Positions 34,291 through 45,199 are shown, counted from the stretch's first letter. The stretch: 64,000 bases of DNA from Ekhidna sp051379705 (GCF_051379705.1 NZ_CP179868.1:496001-560000), one strand, 5' to 3'. The notes: generated by a model from the sequence alone, not told the origin. Numbers and translations are program-made.

Positions 34291-37200
34291 ATGATCGCCA
34301 GGCTTTCTCTCACCATTCTGTTGGCCTTGATCGGACTGTTAGGCTATGGGCAATGCAGTTTATTGAGTACGACTATCAGCGTTGACTTCAGCGCTGACGG
34401 TACTTGCGCGCCTGTAACAGTCAACACATTCACAGTTACTTACACGTTTAATGCCGCACAAAATCCTGCAGATATAGAAATACAATTTATCTGGAACGAT
34501 CCTGCAAATACCACAGAAACCATATCGGGTGCAGGACTTGTCGTTTCAAATGCTGATCGTACATACCAAGCTACTGCAACACCCTTCCCCTATCCAGACA
34601 CTGGTCCAGAATGCTTCTTTGAGGCTCAGGCATTCATCATCGTTGCCGGAGATGTTTGCGAAACATCAGAGCAAACTCAAATTGTACCTTCATGGAATTT
34701 TGACGATGAAAATGGTGGAATCATTGCTTTTGACCCAGGTCAATATGATATGTGTGAAAACACTACGCTGACCAATGTGGTATTTGATGATGCATCCACA
34801 TTCAATTGCAACATCAATGATAACCCTGATAACCCAAATCAAATCTCACGTTGGGTGCAGTTTGTCTATGGAACAGATCCAGCGCCCGCAGTTGGCCGTT
34901 TGCGAGATTTGACTGTTGACGATGGTGGTCCTGTTGTAGTGACCGACAATGCAGGAAATCTATCAGCACCGCAAACCCGAGGCACTGGAGCAGTCATGGT
35001 TACTGCCGGTTACTTTGGACCAGTAGAAGAAGTTCCATTTCCAGCCGATGTTCCAATTCACTCCACCTTCCCTATTTCTGCGCCAGCTAATGCAGCCAAT
35101 GTGATTGGAACTACATTTGAAATAACACTATATAACTGGAATACATGTAATCCATTTAACGGAGATCAAAACGATCCCAACTATGAAGATGCAGTCTTAG
35201 AGACTCTGGTTATTCAGGTAATCCCTCCACCAGTACCTGACTATGTAGCTAGAGACGGAGGTCCGGGTGGAGCTATCCTTACGGAGTTTTGTATTAATTC
35301 TGATATCTATTTTGATAATCAAACACCGGGCGGACCCTACAATTATTTCTGGCAGTTTTTCGATGGGCCACTTGACACGGATCCTGTGCTTGGTACATCA
35401 ACTGCAGTTAATCCGACATTCAATTTTGATTCCGGCGGACCAAAGCTTGTGCGACTTACAGCAACAGACCCCAATGCAGACGGAGTATGTGATGTAGTCT
35501 ATGATGATTTTGTGAACCTCTCTCCTGATGCCGTTGCAGACTTTGACTTTTACGATGGAGCCTTCACAGCTCCCATCAATCCAGACTTCTGCCAAACTGG
35601 AGCTGATGTGTTTACAGTCGGTTTTCGAGACAACACCATTGATCAGCCCAATACGGAGTTTAGGTTCGAGTTTTACAATGAAAGCAATGTCCTTATTGGG
35701 ACACAACCTACTGATGGTTCATTCCTGGTAGACCCAGTTCCTGATTTCACACGAGATTTTTCAGTTGAAGAATATACCATTGTCAGGTTGGTTGCCCGAA
35801 ATACCTCCACATTGTGCGGCAGTGAAGATCAGGATACAGTTTTTGTTTATGGGAGGCCTCAGCCGGTTTTCGCTACCAATGAAGTTTGTGCCGGCAATAG
35901 AACTACCTTTTCCGGAATAGCTGACCCTATCGCAAGTCTGACAACTCAGGTAAATGGCGATGAGGTAGACTTGTACGAATGGGATTTTAGCTATGACGGT
36001 GTTTTCAATATTGAGCTTATTCGAACAGACAATAGTGATTTTGATTGGTATCTGGATGGCACGGACATAGCAACTGGCGTGGAGCCTGGTACCTCTATAG
36101 ATGGAACGTATACTGTTGCGCTTAGAATGACTACAGAAAAAGGTAATTGTACAGATCTAATCACTCAGGATGTGATAATCAATGAAAATCCAGATGCTCA
36201 GCTATCTCATGATGCGCCCGGAGATATTTGTCCTGGGGATATCATCACATTCACGAATGACTCCAATAATCCGGGACTGCCTGGAACAACTTATAGTCTG
36301 GAGGTTACACATCCACCTTCCGGATTCAATTCATCAACCGCATTGACGTTGATCAATACCCCTCTTTCATTTGATAATCCTGATGATACAACCAGAACAT
36401 TTCAAGCACAGATCAGAGCGGAAACTACAGACGGCTGTGTCACATTTAGTTCTATAGAGACTTTTAGAGTATCACCTGATGAAGTAGCAGGATTTGATGA
36501 TCCTGCATATAATTTTTTCAATACCAATTGCTCGCCCTGGAACAGCACCATGATAGTAGATGCTGCCACCCAAAGCCTTGCTGCAGACCTTTATCGCTGG
36601 ACTCTGCTGGATGTAAATGGTGTTCTGGCTGGCTACCCTGTGGTGAAAAATAGTGGTGATGCTAATTTTCACGAACTGGATTATGAGATAACCAACACCT
36701 CAGCTACAATTATGAATTATGCCATGGTATTGGAAGCTGAGAAAGCAGGCGTCTGTATTACCAATGACACGTTCAACATTCAGATAAGTCCACAACCTTT
36801 GGCTACATTCACATCTGACCGAACGGAGGATTGTGATCGTGTCAACTTTACATTGGAGGCCACACAAAAAGGTTTAGCTGAATATTCATGGACATTCAAT
36901 CCTGTCCCGGATGCAACCTTTGGATCTGATGATGAACTCATGATAACGTATAATCGAGAGGCAAATGCGGGAAATGATTTCAATGCCCAAATCACGTTAG
37001 TAACCACTAATCTGGCATCTTGTCAAAGTGATCCTGAGGTGATTAATGAAACAATCGAAAAGCAAAGGCCGGCAAGTACTGTTGATTTTACATTGTCCAC
37101 AACCACCCTTCAATTGCCGGATAATACCGTCACGATTACCAACAGCAGTTCAACCGGTGGCGGTCTGCTCTATGAATGGGATTTTGGTGATGGTGATACT

Positions 37201-38148
37201 TTCACAGGATATGACCCTGTTTCGCATCAATACAATCAGTTTGGTACCTACGAGATTACATTAACAGTCATTGACGATTTCTGCTCTATTGAGTCCTCTC
37301 AAACAGTGACTGTTCTACCTACTGCACCTATACTTGATTTTGAAGCTGATACTCTTGAAGGATGTGCTCCGCTCACGGTGAGGTTCACCAATCTATCGCA
37401 GTTCGCAGTACCCGGCGAATACCTTTGGGAATTTGGTGATGGAAGTATTTCCAGGTCTGATAACCCTACTCATACATTCTTTGCCGGAGGTGACTTCACC
37501 GTACGTCTTAGAGGTCAAAACGAAGTGGGTACAAATTCAGAAATTGAGAAAGTAGAATACATTTCTGTATATGCCAGGCCTTTTGCAGATTTTCTTGTTT
37601 CAACCCGGATAGTCTACATCCCAGACCAGGAAGCTGTATTCAAAAACCTCAGTGAGAATGCAACCTCATTTATATGGGATTTCGGAGATGGTACTACATC
37701 AACGGAATCCGATCCCCGGCATGCCTATGCTGAGGAGGGGTTTTATGATATAACATTAATAGCCACGAATGATTTTGGATGTGTTGACACGTTATTTCGA
37801 TCAGCAGAAGTCGAGGCAATCTCCGGTGGACAAGTAAACACGCCAAATGCTTTTACTCCTAATCTGAATGGCCCATCGGGTGGTACCATTGGTGGTATAA
37901 ATGGTGGAGATCCGTCACGTATCAATGATGTCTTTCTGCCACGTCTCGAAGGTGTGGAAAGATTCAGAATGCTTATTTATAACAAATGGGGAGAATTGAT
38001 CTTTGAGAGCAACTCGCAAGATCAGGGCTGGGACGGATATTATCGAGGAAAGTTGGCACCTTCCGGCGCTTACGTGTACAAGTTGGAGCTTCGATTTTCT
38101 GATGGAAAAGACATTGTAAAAGTGGGTGATGTAACGCTAATACGCTAA
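34291..38148 (+). CDS. PKD-repeat adhesin with T9SS type B (gliding motility-associated) C-terminus
   Basis: 1285 aa from the ATG at 34291, which gives a good signal peptide (SLTILLALIGLLGYGQ); the TTG at 34270 lies within the inverted repeat. Residues about 25-930 are beta-rich repeats with paired cysteines. Three PKD domains follow at about 940-1010, 1013-1095 and 1095-1170 (YEWDFGDGD, YLWEFGDGS and FIWDFGDGT). The last 100 residues (TPNAFTPNLNG ... MLIYNKWGELIFES ... GWDGYYRGKLAPSGAYVY) are the CHU_C/type B sorting domain of the type IX secretion system. It is probably a surface adhesin for gliding or attachment. Confidence 0.93.
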   Translation: MIARLSLTILLALIGLLGYGQCSLLSTTISVDFSADGTCAPVTVNTFTVTYTFNAAQNPADIEIQFIWNDPANTTETISGAGLVVSNADRTYQATATPFPYPDTGPECFFEAQAFIIVAGDVCETSEQTQIVPSWNFDDENGGIIAFDPGQYDMCENTTLTNVVFDDASTFNCNINDNPDNPNQISRWVQFVYGTDPAPAVGRLRDLTVDDGGPVVVTDNAGNLSAPQTRGTGAVMVTAGYFGPVEEVPFPADVPIHSTFPISAPANAANVIGTTFEITLYNWNTCNPFNGDQNDPNYEDAVLETLVIQVIPPPVPDYVARDGGPGGAILTEFCINSDIYFDNQTPGGPYNYFWQFFDGPLDTDPVLGTSTAVNPTFNFDSGGPKLVRLTATDPNADGVCDVVYDDFVNLSPDAVADFDFYDGAFTAPINPDFCQTGADVFTVGFRDNTIDQPNTEFRFEFYNESNVLIGTQPTDGSFLVDPVPDFTRDFSVEEYTIVRLVARNTSTLCGSEDQDTVFVYGRPQPVFATNEVCAGNRTTFSGIADPIASLTTQVNGDEVDLYEWDFSYDGVFNIELIRTDNSDFDWYLDGTDIATGVEPGTSIDGTYTVALRMTTEKGNCTDLITQDVIINENPDAQLSHDAPGDICPGDIITFTNDSNNPGLPGTTYSLEVTHPPSGFNSSTALTLINTPLSFDNPDDTTRTFQAQIRAETTDGCVTFSSIETFRVSPDEVAGFDDPAYNFFNTNCSPWNSTMIVDAATQSLAADLYRWTLLDVNGVLAGYPVVKNSGDANFHELDYEITNTSATIMNYAMVLEAEKAGVCITNDTFNIQISPQPLATFTSDRTEDCDRVNFTLEATQKGLAEYSWTFNPVPDATFGSDDELMITYNREANAGNDFNAQITLVTTNLASCQSDPEVINETIEKQRPASTVDFTLSTTTLQLPDNTVTITNSSSTGGGLLYEWDFGDGDTFTGYDPVSHQYNQFGTYEITLTVIDDFCSIESSQTVTVLPTAPILDFEADTLEGCAPLTVRFTNLSQFAVPGEYLWEFGDGSISRSDNPTHTFFAGGDFTVRLRGQNEVGTNSEIEKVEYISVYARPFADFLVSTRIVYIPDQEAVFKNLSENATSFIWDFGDGTTSTESDPRHAYAEEGFYDITLIATNDFGCVDTLFRSAEVEAISGGQVNTPNAFTPNLNGPSGGTIGGINGGDPSRINDVFLPRLEGVERFRMLIYNKWGELIFESNSQDQGWDGYYRGKLAPSGAYVYKLELRFSDGKDIVKVGDVTLIR

Positions 38149-39179
38149 TGAAGAGAATCCTAACCTATATCACCGCTTTCGTTCTCGCATTGATAATCTA
38201 TGGGCAAGATGCACAGTACTCTCAATTTTATGCAAACCCGCTTTACTTAAATCCAGCCTTTGCCGGTACTGGTGCAGATACACGTGCGGTTTTTATCCAT
38301 AGAATACAGTGGCCCAACCTACCACAAGCATTTTCAAACTCGACTGCTTCTATCGATTACAATGCAAGTGACATCAATAGTGGATTTGGTTTGGTCTTTC
38401 ATTCAGACCAGGAAGGAACCGCAGGGCTCAGGAATACAACAGGCTCATTCATATATGCCTATGAAGCGAATCTTAACAATAAGGTTGTGTTCAGACCAGC
38501 ATTGAAATTCGGCTACACATTTAGAGATATCGACCGCAGCAAACTTGTACTTGGTGATCAGGTAGATTTTGGAGTCGACGGTACGCCCTCACAAGATCCA
38601 CAGATCAACTCCATCCGACTGAAAAACCATTGGGACATTGGTGCCGGCTTTTTGATTTATACTAAAAAGAATTGGTTTGGTGTTGGTGTAGATCACCTAA
38701 CACAACCTAACCGCTCACTCCTCGAAGGCGAAGACAAGTTGCCTATTCGATATTCGTTTCACATCGGAAGCCGATATCCACTTCAAAGATTGGTGAACAT
38801 TGGCACCATTGTACCATCCATCGCTCCCAGTATTCTTTACAGAAGACAAGGAGAATTCCAACAAATTGATGCCGGAGCAACTGTGCACCTTCAGCCAGTG
38901 CTAATTGGGTTGTATTATCGTGGAATGCCTTTCTTAAAAAACGATTTCGGATTACTCAATCAAGATGCAATTATACTGGTAGCAGGTGTAGAATATGCCA
39001 ATATTGAGTTTGGGTATAGCTTCGACCTAAACCTATCAAGATTGGATCCTGTCGCTGGTGGTGGAGCGCATGAGTTTTCACTCATCTACAACTTCAGAAT
39101 GCCGAAAGATCCCTACAAGACGCCTAATAACAAGAAAAAACTTGGTTGTCCAACGTTTGTCCATAAGCTCAACAATTAG
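38148..39179 (+). CDS. PorP/SprF-family type IX secretion membrane protein
   Basis: 343 aa outer-membrane barrel. The signal peptide (LTYITAFVLALIIYGQ) is followed by the family opening DAQYSQFYANPLYLNPAFAGTG. The C-terminus carries GGAHEFSLIYNF. SprF is needed to deliver type B substrates such as SprB, and genes of this family usually sit directly after their substrate, as here. The ATG shares one base with the adhesin stop (TAATG), so the pair is coupled. Confidence 0.95.
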   Translation: MKRILTYITAFVLALIIYGQDAQYSQFYANPLYLNPAFAGTGADTRAVFIHRIQWPNLPQAFSNSTASIDYNASDINSGFGLVFHSDQEGTAGLRNTTGSFIYAYEANLNNKVVFRPALKFGYTFRDIDRSKLVLGDQVDFGVDGTPSQDPQINSIRLKNHWDIGAGFLIYTKKNWFGVGVDHLTQPNRSLLEGEDKLPIRYSFHIGSRYPLQRLVNIGTIVPSIAPSILYRRQGEFQQIDAGATVHLQPVLIGLYYRGMPFLKNDFGLLNQDAIILVAGVEYANIEFGYSFDLNLSRLDPVAGGGAHEFSLIYNFRMPKDPYKTPNNKKKLGCPTFVHKLNN

Positions 39180-39224
39180 AAGTAGCTGAGCCAATTCCTG
39201 AAACTTTTAAGCTTTCCCATCTAT

Positions 39225-39258
39225 CACATATGTGTAACTTCTTACTGTAGCTACAGTA
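39225..39258. promoter_or_regulatory. Two palindromes upstream of the ABC permease gene
   Basis: CACATATGTG (39225-39234) and TACTGTAGCTACAGTA (39243-39258) are both perfect, 8 bp apart, and end 27 bp before the permease ATG. They look like operator sites for dimeric regulators. No regulator gene is adjacent, so the binding protein cannot be named. Confidence 0.5.
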
Positions 39259-39285
39259 TAATCAGTTCATACACAACCTGCTACT

Positions 39286-41748
39286 ATGATCAAAAACTAT
39301 ATCCTAACCTCTTTCAGACACCTGCTGAAACAACGGTTTTTCACTTTTCTCAATGTCGTCGGATTGGCCATTGGGCTGTGTGCATTCTGGCTAATCAACC
39401 ATTATGTTACTTACGAGAGAAGCTATGAGAACTTCATGGAAAACAAAGAGGACATCTATCGTGTGCAGCTAGATGTCTACCGCAATGGAGAGTTGGTATA
39501 TAAAAGCTCTGAAAATTATGCGGGTGTTGGTGCCGCAATGAAGGAAGAATTTCCAGAGGTTCAGGATTACGCTCGTTTGTACAACATGGGCTCCAAAAAT
39601 AATGTTATCATAACGTGGGAAAATGGCCCCAATGGCCCGGTTGTATTTAAACAGCAAAAGTTTTTGTACGCAGACGCTTCTATTCTGTCACTTTTTTCTT
39701 ACGAAATGGTCGAGGGGGATAGAGACAAAGCATTAGAACAACCATACACTATTGCCATCTCCGAGACCATGGCCAAAAACTATTTTGGCAATGAAGACGC
39801 ACTTGGAAAAACTTTAAGGTTAGAAGATGACGACTTCAATGATGAACCATGTATCGTGACCGGAGTCTTTAAAGATCATCCCACAAATACACACCTAAAG
39901 TTTGATGTCCTGATTTCCTTTCCGACTATCTATGGAAGATATGATGGTGCATTGGAACGGTACAAGACCGGTTGGGGACGAAAGGATTACTACACATATG
40001 TAAAATTAGAAAATGGTTCAGACCCAAAAGCACTTGAGCAGAAGCTTCCGCAATTGGTGAATAAATTCAAGCCAGAACTCGCGGAACAAAACGGGGAAGA
40101 TGTACTACTTCTACAACCTGTTGGAGATATTCATCTGACCTCAAGGCTGACCGATGAGGCAGAAATCAATGGTAATGGTGAAGCTGTTGGATACCTGGCT
40201 ATAATCGCCTGGTTTATAATCATTATTGCATGCATTAATTACATTAACCTTAGCACCGCAAAATCAGTGGAAAGAGCGAAGGAAGTAGGTTTACGTAAGG
40301 TAGTAGGTTCTCAAAAAGCACAACTGATTGTTCACTTTTTAATTGAGTCCAGCATTGTGTTTTTCCTATCTATTCTAATTGCCTTTGTGCTCGTATTAGC
40401 TATTAATCCCCTATTCAATAATATTGGGGGCGTCCCCTCATCATATGTCATTTGGACGCAATCCTGGTTTTGGATTAGTGCAGGACTTTTCTGGTTTGCA
40501 GGCTCACTAATCTCAGGATTTTACCCAGCCATAGTTCTTTCATCCTTTAAGCCTGTAGACGTTTTGAAGGGTCAGTTCAAAGGAAAAGGGTCTGGTATAT
40601 TCCTAAGAAAGGCGCTAGTGGTTATGCAATTCACTACTTCCATCGCATTAATTATAGGAACCTTCATAGTTTATGAGCAGATGTCCTTCATGAAAAACCA
40701 GGACCTTGGTTATAATACAGATCAAGTGATGGTAGTAGAGAGACCTTCAACAAGAGATACATCCAACGTTCAAGCTGAGAACGACTACATGTCATTTAAA
40801 AACGGTCTTTCAGATCAACCAATGATTGCCGGCGTAGCTGGATCAGGTATGCTTCCAGGTAAGAAGCTTCGTTTCAAAACACAAATCAGAAACCTAAATC
40901 AAGATCCATCCGAAGCGACAACATTTGCAGTTGGTAGCATGGATTATGAGCTGTTCGATTTGATGGATATGGAAATGCTGGCAGGAAGGAATTTTTCAAG
41001 AGAATTCATAAAAGACCCTGATACAGCGATTGTAATTAATGAATATGCTGCCCGAGCATTGGGTTTTACTCCTGAAGAAATTGTGGGGAAATACATATCT
41101 GTAGATAGATTTAATTGGAAACCTCAAGTCATCGGAGTGCTTAAAAACATTCATAATGAATCACTGCAAGAAGCCATGCAGCCACTGGCATTCTTCCTTC
41201 AGCAATACAATCATGAGTACATGATGGTGAAAATGAGCACGAACAATATTGAAGAAACAGTAGCTGTTGTCAACGAGCAATGGGATAAAAGTTTTGCAGG
41301 TAATCCGTTCGAGTTTTTCTTTCTAGATAGCTATTTTGATAGTTACTATAAATCAGAGAAGAGCTTCAGCGATTTGTTCCTAATATTCACTATTCTAGCT
41401 ATACTGATCGGTTGTTTGGGGCTGTTTGGGCTTTCTTCTTATACGGCTGTTCAAAAGACCAAAGAAATTGGTATCAGAAAGGTTTTGGGATCTTCCACTT
41501 CTGGAATCATAAGTCTGATGTTTAAAGATTTTGTGATCCTGATTGGCATAGCTAATCTGATCGCATGGCCGGTTGCTTGGTATTTCTTGAGTGGATGGTT
41601 GGAAAATTATCCATATCACATTTCGATTAATTTTCTATTGTTTGGTCTTGCAGCATTGCTTGTTCTTATCATCGCTTTTCTTACGGTTAGTTTCCATACC
41701 TTCAAGACAGCACAGCTTGATCCTGCCAAAACATTAAAGTATGAATAA
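39286..41748 (+). CDS. FtsX/MacB-type ABC transporter permease
   Basis: 820 aa. Two MacB-like halves: membrane helix (FLNVVGLAIGLCAFWLI), large periplasmic domain, then three helices ending in the FtsX region (SVERAKEVGLRKVVGS). The layout then repeats, with a second periplasmic domain and FtsX region (KTKEIGIRKVLGSSTSG). It is the permease of a mechanotransmission-type ABC pump, often linked to peptide or lipoprotein export. No ATPase gene is adjacent. It is convergent with the large outer-membrane protein gene, 7 bp apart. Confidence 0.93.
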   Translation: MIKNYILTSFRHLLKQRFFTFLNVVGLAIGLCAFWLINHYVTYERSYENFMENKEDIYRVQLDVYRNGELVYKSSENYAGVGAAMKEEFPEVQDYARLYNMGSKNNVIITWENGPNGPVVFKQQKFLYADASILSLFSYEMVEGDRDKALEQPYTIAISETMAKNYFGNEDALGKTLRLEDDDFNDEPCIVTGVFKDHPTNTHLKFDVLISFPTIYGRYDGALERYKTGWGRKDYYTYVKLENGSDPKALEQKLPQLVNKFKPELAEQNGEDVLLLQPVGDIHLTSRLTDEAEINGNGEAVGYLAIIAWFIIIIACINYINLSTAKSVERAKEVGLRKVVGSQKAQLIVHFLIESSIVFFLSILIAFVLVLAINPLFNNIGGVPSSYVIWTQSWFWISAGLFWFAGSLISGFYPAIVLSSFKPVDVLKGQFKGKGSGIFLRKALVVMQFTTSIALIIGTFIVYEQMSFMKNQDLGYNTDQVMVVERPSTRDTSNVQAENDYMSFKNGLSDQPMIAGVAGSGMLPGKKLRFKTQIRNLNQDPSEATTFAVGSMDYELFDLMDMEMLAGRNFSREFIKDPDTAIVINEYAARALGFTPEEIVGKYISVDRFNWKPQVIGVLKNIHNESLQEAMQPLAFFLQQYNHEYMMVKMSTNNIEETVAVVNEQWDKSFAGNPFEFFFLDSYFDSYYKSEKSFSDLFLIFTILAILIGCLGLFGLSSYTAVQKTKEIGIRKVLGSSTSGIISLMFKDFVILIGIANLIAWPVAWYFLSGWLENYPYHISINFLLFGLAALLVLIIAFLTVSFHTFKTAQLDPAKTLKYE

Positions 41749-41755
41749 ATAACAA

Positions 41756-44700
41756 TTAGAAGAAAGCAGTAACCTGCACATTGCCTGTATGAATAGCACC
41801 GGTATCCTCTGATTTGCGACCGTTGTAGAGGAGGGAAATTTGCATGCCTCTGGTCAATTTTTGTTGCCAGGTTATTTGCCAGGTTTGATTAGCTCCTGGC
41901 TGCAGAGCATCCAGCATCAAATAGCCAAGGTATGAGGTTGGGTCACCTTGAAAATCAATTTGAACCACCGAGAATGTTCCTCTTAATGAACCGCTTCCAG
42001 CTTTATTCCAGGTTAACTCTGCCATATAAATCTTAGATGTTGTAGACTCAGAACTCGACTCAATAAACTCATTGCGCTTTGTTTTTCGTTCATAGCTGCC
42101 TATTAATCTCAAAACGTTTGATGGCTGCCAGATCAATTGAGGACGATAGGCATTTGACACAATTTCAAAATTGCGCGAATCCAAAAAATCTGATTGATTA
42201 AGTAGGTTGCCAATGGTTGTGGTAATTCTGAATGTATAAGCCGCATTGAGATCCACCTTCGCATTCGAAATCCACTCTTTCTTCTCTCTTGTTTCAAAAC
42301 CCTGCACCAGCAGCTGCTTGTTGTCTGATGTTTGATAAGTGAAGTCTCCCCCAAATCCCCTCCCATTTCGATTATAGAATAGCGTGTAGCGTCTGGCATT
42401 TTGAGCGCTGACAAGTTCATCGTCACCCAAATCAATGCTAAACGGGTTCAATCTATTATTGTAGGCTTCAGAAGTCGTCTTGAAGTTGATATTGTAATTG
42501 ATGTTAGCAGAAAACTTGGAAGCGAATCGACGCACTCCTCCTTGATTTCTCCATGATGAAGGCAATCGGGCGTCGATTGTATGCAAATAGAAGGTTTGAA
42601 ATGATGTGACATAATCATCAGTCGGTGTGAATATCTTCACAAAGTTTCTTTCGTCAGGGTTAATCGCTTCGAAAAACTCATTTAAATCCTGCACTCCATC
42701 TCCATTCGTATCACGCCATGTGTGAGTTCCCTCACCTGTCGTCACCGGTAAATAGATAAATTCTCTTCTGAGCTCTCTACTATTCCCGGTTGCGAAAGAG
42801 AAATTCGACCGTAGATTTTGCTTCAGCATGGATTGGACCCAATTAACCCTACCATTAATCACTTCATCCTGACCAACATTCAGTCCTAGCTTATCCTCGA
42901 CTTTTCTGTAATTGAAATCAGCAGTGATGCTCGTATACTTTTCATTGAGTGAATAGGATGCACGCAGATTTTTAGAAAATAGATAATCTTCCATCCGTCC
43001 TGACACCGGAAGCTGATCATTTCTCAGTTGATAGCCTATGCGATAAGTGGACTTTGAAGAATCAGTACTCATCAGGTAAAACTCATGAGCCTTATAGTTC
43101 ATCAAAGTGCTGATGATGCTATCTCCTCTGGAAACTTCGTTTTCATCTAATTCAAATATGTAACCGGGAGCAATTTTCCACTTTTGATAGCTCAAATCAG
43201 ACTTAGATCTTATCCAATCGGTGCGGTTCGTTTGCTGATCATTAGATAGTAGAAAATGGGATGATACTAACTTCAAATTGGCAACTTCCTGATTGAATTC
43301 AATCTGCTGTTGCCATCCATCTATAAAAGACGAACGCTTTCTGTGATTGAGCGATGCTTCAAACCTATTGGCTTCATTTTTCCTGATACCTCCATTTATG
43401 AATAAAATCAAATCTTCTACCGACTCGGCGGGATCTGGATTATAATTCCAATCCCTGTCAAATAAAATAGGCCTATACCTATCAATAAATGTAAAATCCG
43501 CTTCATCAAACTCCATTGATATAGATCCAACCCAATTGTATCCAGCAATAAAGGATGGCCGATCTTGTGTCTTGATTGAGGCAAAGTACCCTCTACTTAT
43601 ATTGTCATTATCATCAAGATTGGAATAAAGGTTTCGATCGGTATTTGAGAAAGCGACTTCTGTTTTTACAGACTCATAATCTGATAATTGAACTTCTGTT
43701 CCAATCGAAATCATTTGTCGACTATTGGGGAGTGGTATAAATGAGCCTGGCTCATAGTTTCCTTGAGACTGACCGCTTTGTGGAGATACCCACTCATAGA
43801 TTCTGCCATTGGCTGTATTTTGCCGTAGCACATAATCACCATTTCCAAAACCCACATCCGAAAATGAGGCTCCGAAAAGGCGCTCGGACGAATTGGTAGA
43901 GTACTCAAAAATGGATTGATTCATGCCATCCTGATCTACTGTATCCTTTTTGATATACAAAATTCTATTCTCAGAAAATTGCACAGAATCAAAGCCAGTG
44001 ATGAAAGCCTGATCTATATCATCCCCAATATTTCTAAGTTGTGTCAGGTCATCCTCATTGAGATTGAATCCGAAGCTGGTATTTGGGTTATCTCTTTCAC
44101 GATAATAATTGGTGAACACTTTAACTTTTTCATTGGACACGGATTGATAGGCTGAAAGATTCGAGCGGCTATAAAACTGCTCAGCGTATTCAAAATCCAC
44201 TCGAATGATCGTGAATTGGGTAATCACGATGTGGTTATTAAAAGTGATTTCACCCAAGTTGTAATCAATCACATAATCCCGATCAAAGCCTCGCTCCATC
44301 TGTTTTCCATCTATAAATACCTTTTCTGAGTTGGCTAATACAATGATGAACCGCTCGCCATTGGGTCCTCTCAACTTGTAAGGTCCTGATAGTCCATCGA
44401 TTGGTTGAACAAGCGCAGAGTTAAACTTACCTTTTGCCAGTGCTCCAGAAATTCTCGACTCATGTTCCCAACTCCCTGACTGGCCTTTATAGCCCACTTG
44501 CAAACCTTGCACATTTTTGTAGTATCGTAGGAAGTAGCCTGCATTATCGGGCTGTTGCAGTACGATATCACCTGCAGTGAGGTCAAACTTATCGTTATAT
44601 AGTTTGATAAATACATTGTCAAAGTCCCGGATTTGCTGAGTATTCCCTTCCGGCTGGTACGGAATGTTCTGATCAGTAATGACAGCTGAAATATTAAGAT

Positions 44701-45199
44701 TTTCATCCAGTTTGCCTTCCATTTGCAAATTCAGTGTTGAATTGACAAACAGGCTCTGTCTGTTTCCAAAGGAAACGCCTCGTGAGATCGCGCCGTACTT
44801 CTGCACACCTCCTAATTCAAACAACTCTTCCTTTTCTACGGATGGATTTTTACGAATAATCTCCTTAAGGCGTCTGGAATCATCATAGGTGCTTAAGCTT
44901 CGGTTTTGATATGGTTGAGTTAGAACTGTAGATAGTACCCGATAACAAACTTCAAGCTCAGAAGTAGGTGAGCTGACTGAAATAACATTTGTGGAATCAT
45001 TAAAGGAATATGGAGCTTCAACACTAATTGAGCCGGGTTCAATCAGCAGTGTATCCAGCTGAACTTCCTCATTAGCTGGGATACTTTTGCATTTGAGATT
45101 TTGGGCTAAGCTAGTCTGAGCGATTAATAAAAGCAGACCACTAATCCACCAGAGGCATGGAAATGAAAAAGGTGGTGCCTTCTTCTCTTCTTGATTCAA
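41756..45199 (-). CDS. Large outer-membrane beta-barrel protein of unknown function
   Basis: 1147 aa if it begins at the TTG at 45199 (preceded by GGGAGG); a TTG at 45226 is the alternative. No ATG precedes the signal peptide (SGLLLLIAQTSLAQ). Residues about 150-350 hold a conserved N-terminal region (YGAISRGVSFGNRQSLFVN, DVIL..TAGDIVL type), and the remainder is rich in amphipathic strands and ends in VTAFF, as barrels do. An EF-hand-like loop DTNGDGVQDLNE lies in one extracellular stretch. It resembles a family of Bacteroidota surface proteins, but no role is known. The start lies inside the sensor kinase gene (59-bp overlap), so it is coupled to it. Confidence 0.75.
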   Translation of the reverse strand: MNQEEKKAPPFSFPCLWWISGLLLLIAQTSLAQNLKCKSIPANEEVQLDTLLIEPGSISVEAPYSFNDSTNVISVSSPTSELEVCYRVLSTVLTQPYQNRSLSTYDDSRRLKEIIRKNPSVEKEELFELGGVQKYGAISRGVSFGNRQSLFVNSTLNLQMEGKLDENLNISAVITDQNIPYQPEGNTQQIRDFDNVFIKLYNDKFDLTAGDIVLQQPDNAGYFLRYYKNVQGLQVGYKGQSGSWEHESRISGALAKGKFNSALVQPIDGLSGPYKLRGPNGERFIIVLANSEKVFIDGKQMERGFDRDYVIDYNLGEITFNNHIVITQFTIIRVDFEYAEQFYSRSNLSAYQSVSNEKVKVFTNYYRERDNPNTSFGFNLNEDDLTQLRNIGDDIDQAFITGFDSVQFSENRILYIKKDTVDQDGMNQSIFEYSTNSSERLFGASFSDVGFGNGDYVLRQNTANGRIYEWVSPQSGQSQGNYEPGSFIPLPNSRQMISIGTEVQLSDYESVKTEVAFSNTDRNLYSNLDDNDNISRGYFASIKTQDRPSFIAGYNWVGSISMEFDEADFTFIDRYRPILFDRDWNYNPDPAESVEDLILFINGGIRKNEANRFEASLNHRKRSSFIDGWQQQIEFNQEVANLKLVSSHFLLSNDQQTNRTDWIRSKSDLSYQKWKIAPGYIFELDENEVSRGDSIISTLMNYKAHEFYLMSTDSSKSTYRIGYQLRNDQLPVSGRMEDYLFSKNLRASYSLNEKYTSITADFNYRKVEDKLGLNVGQDEVINGRVNWVQSMLKQNLRSNFSFATGNSRELRREFIYLPVTTGEGTHTWRDTNGDGVQDLNEFFEAINPDERNFVKIFTPTDDYVTSFQTFYLHTIDARLPSSWRNQGGVRRFASKFSANINYNINFKTTSEAYNNRLNPFSIDLGDDELVSAQNARRYTLFYNRNGRGFGGDFTYQTSDNKQLLVQGFETREKKEWISNAKVDLNAAYTFRITTTIGNLLNQSDFLDSRNFEIVSNAYRPQLIWQPSNVLRLIGSYERKTKRNEFIESSSESTTSKIYMAELTWNKAGSGSLRGTFSVVQIDFQGDPTSYLGYLMLDALQPGANQTWQITWQQKLTRGMQISLLYNGRKSEDTGAIHTGNVQVTAFF

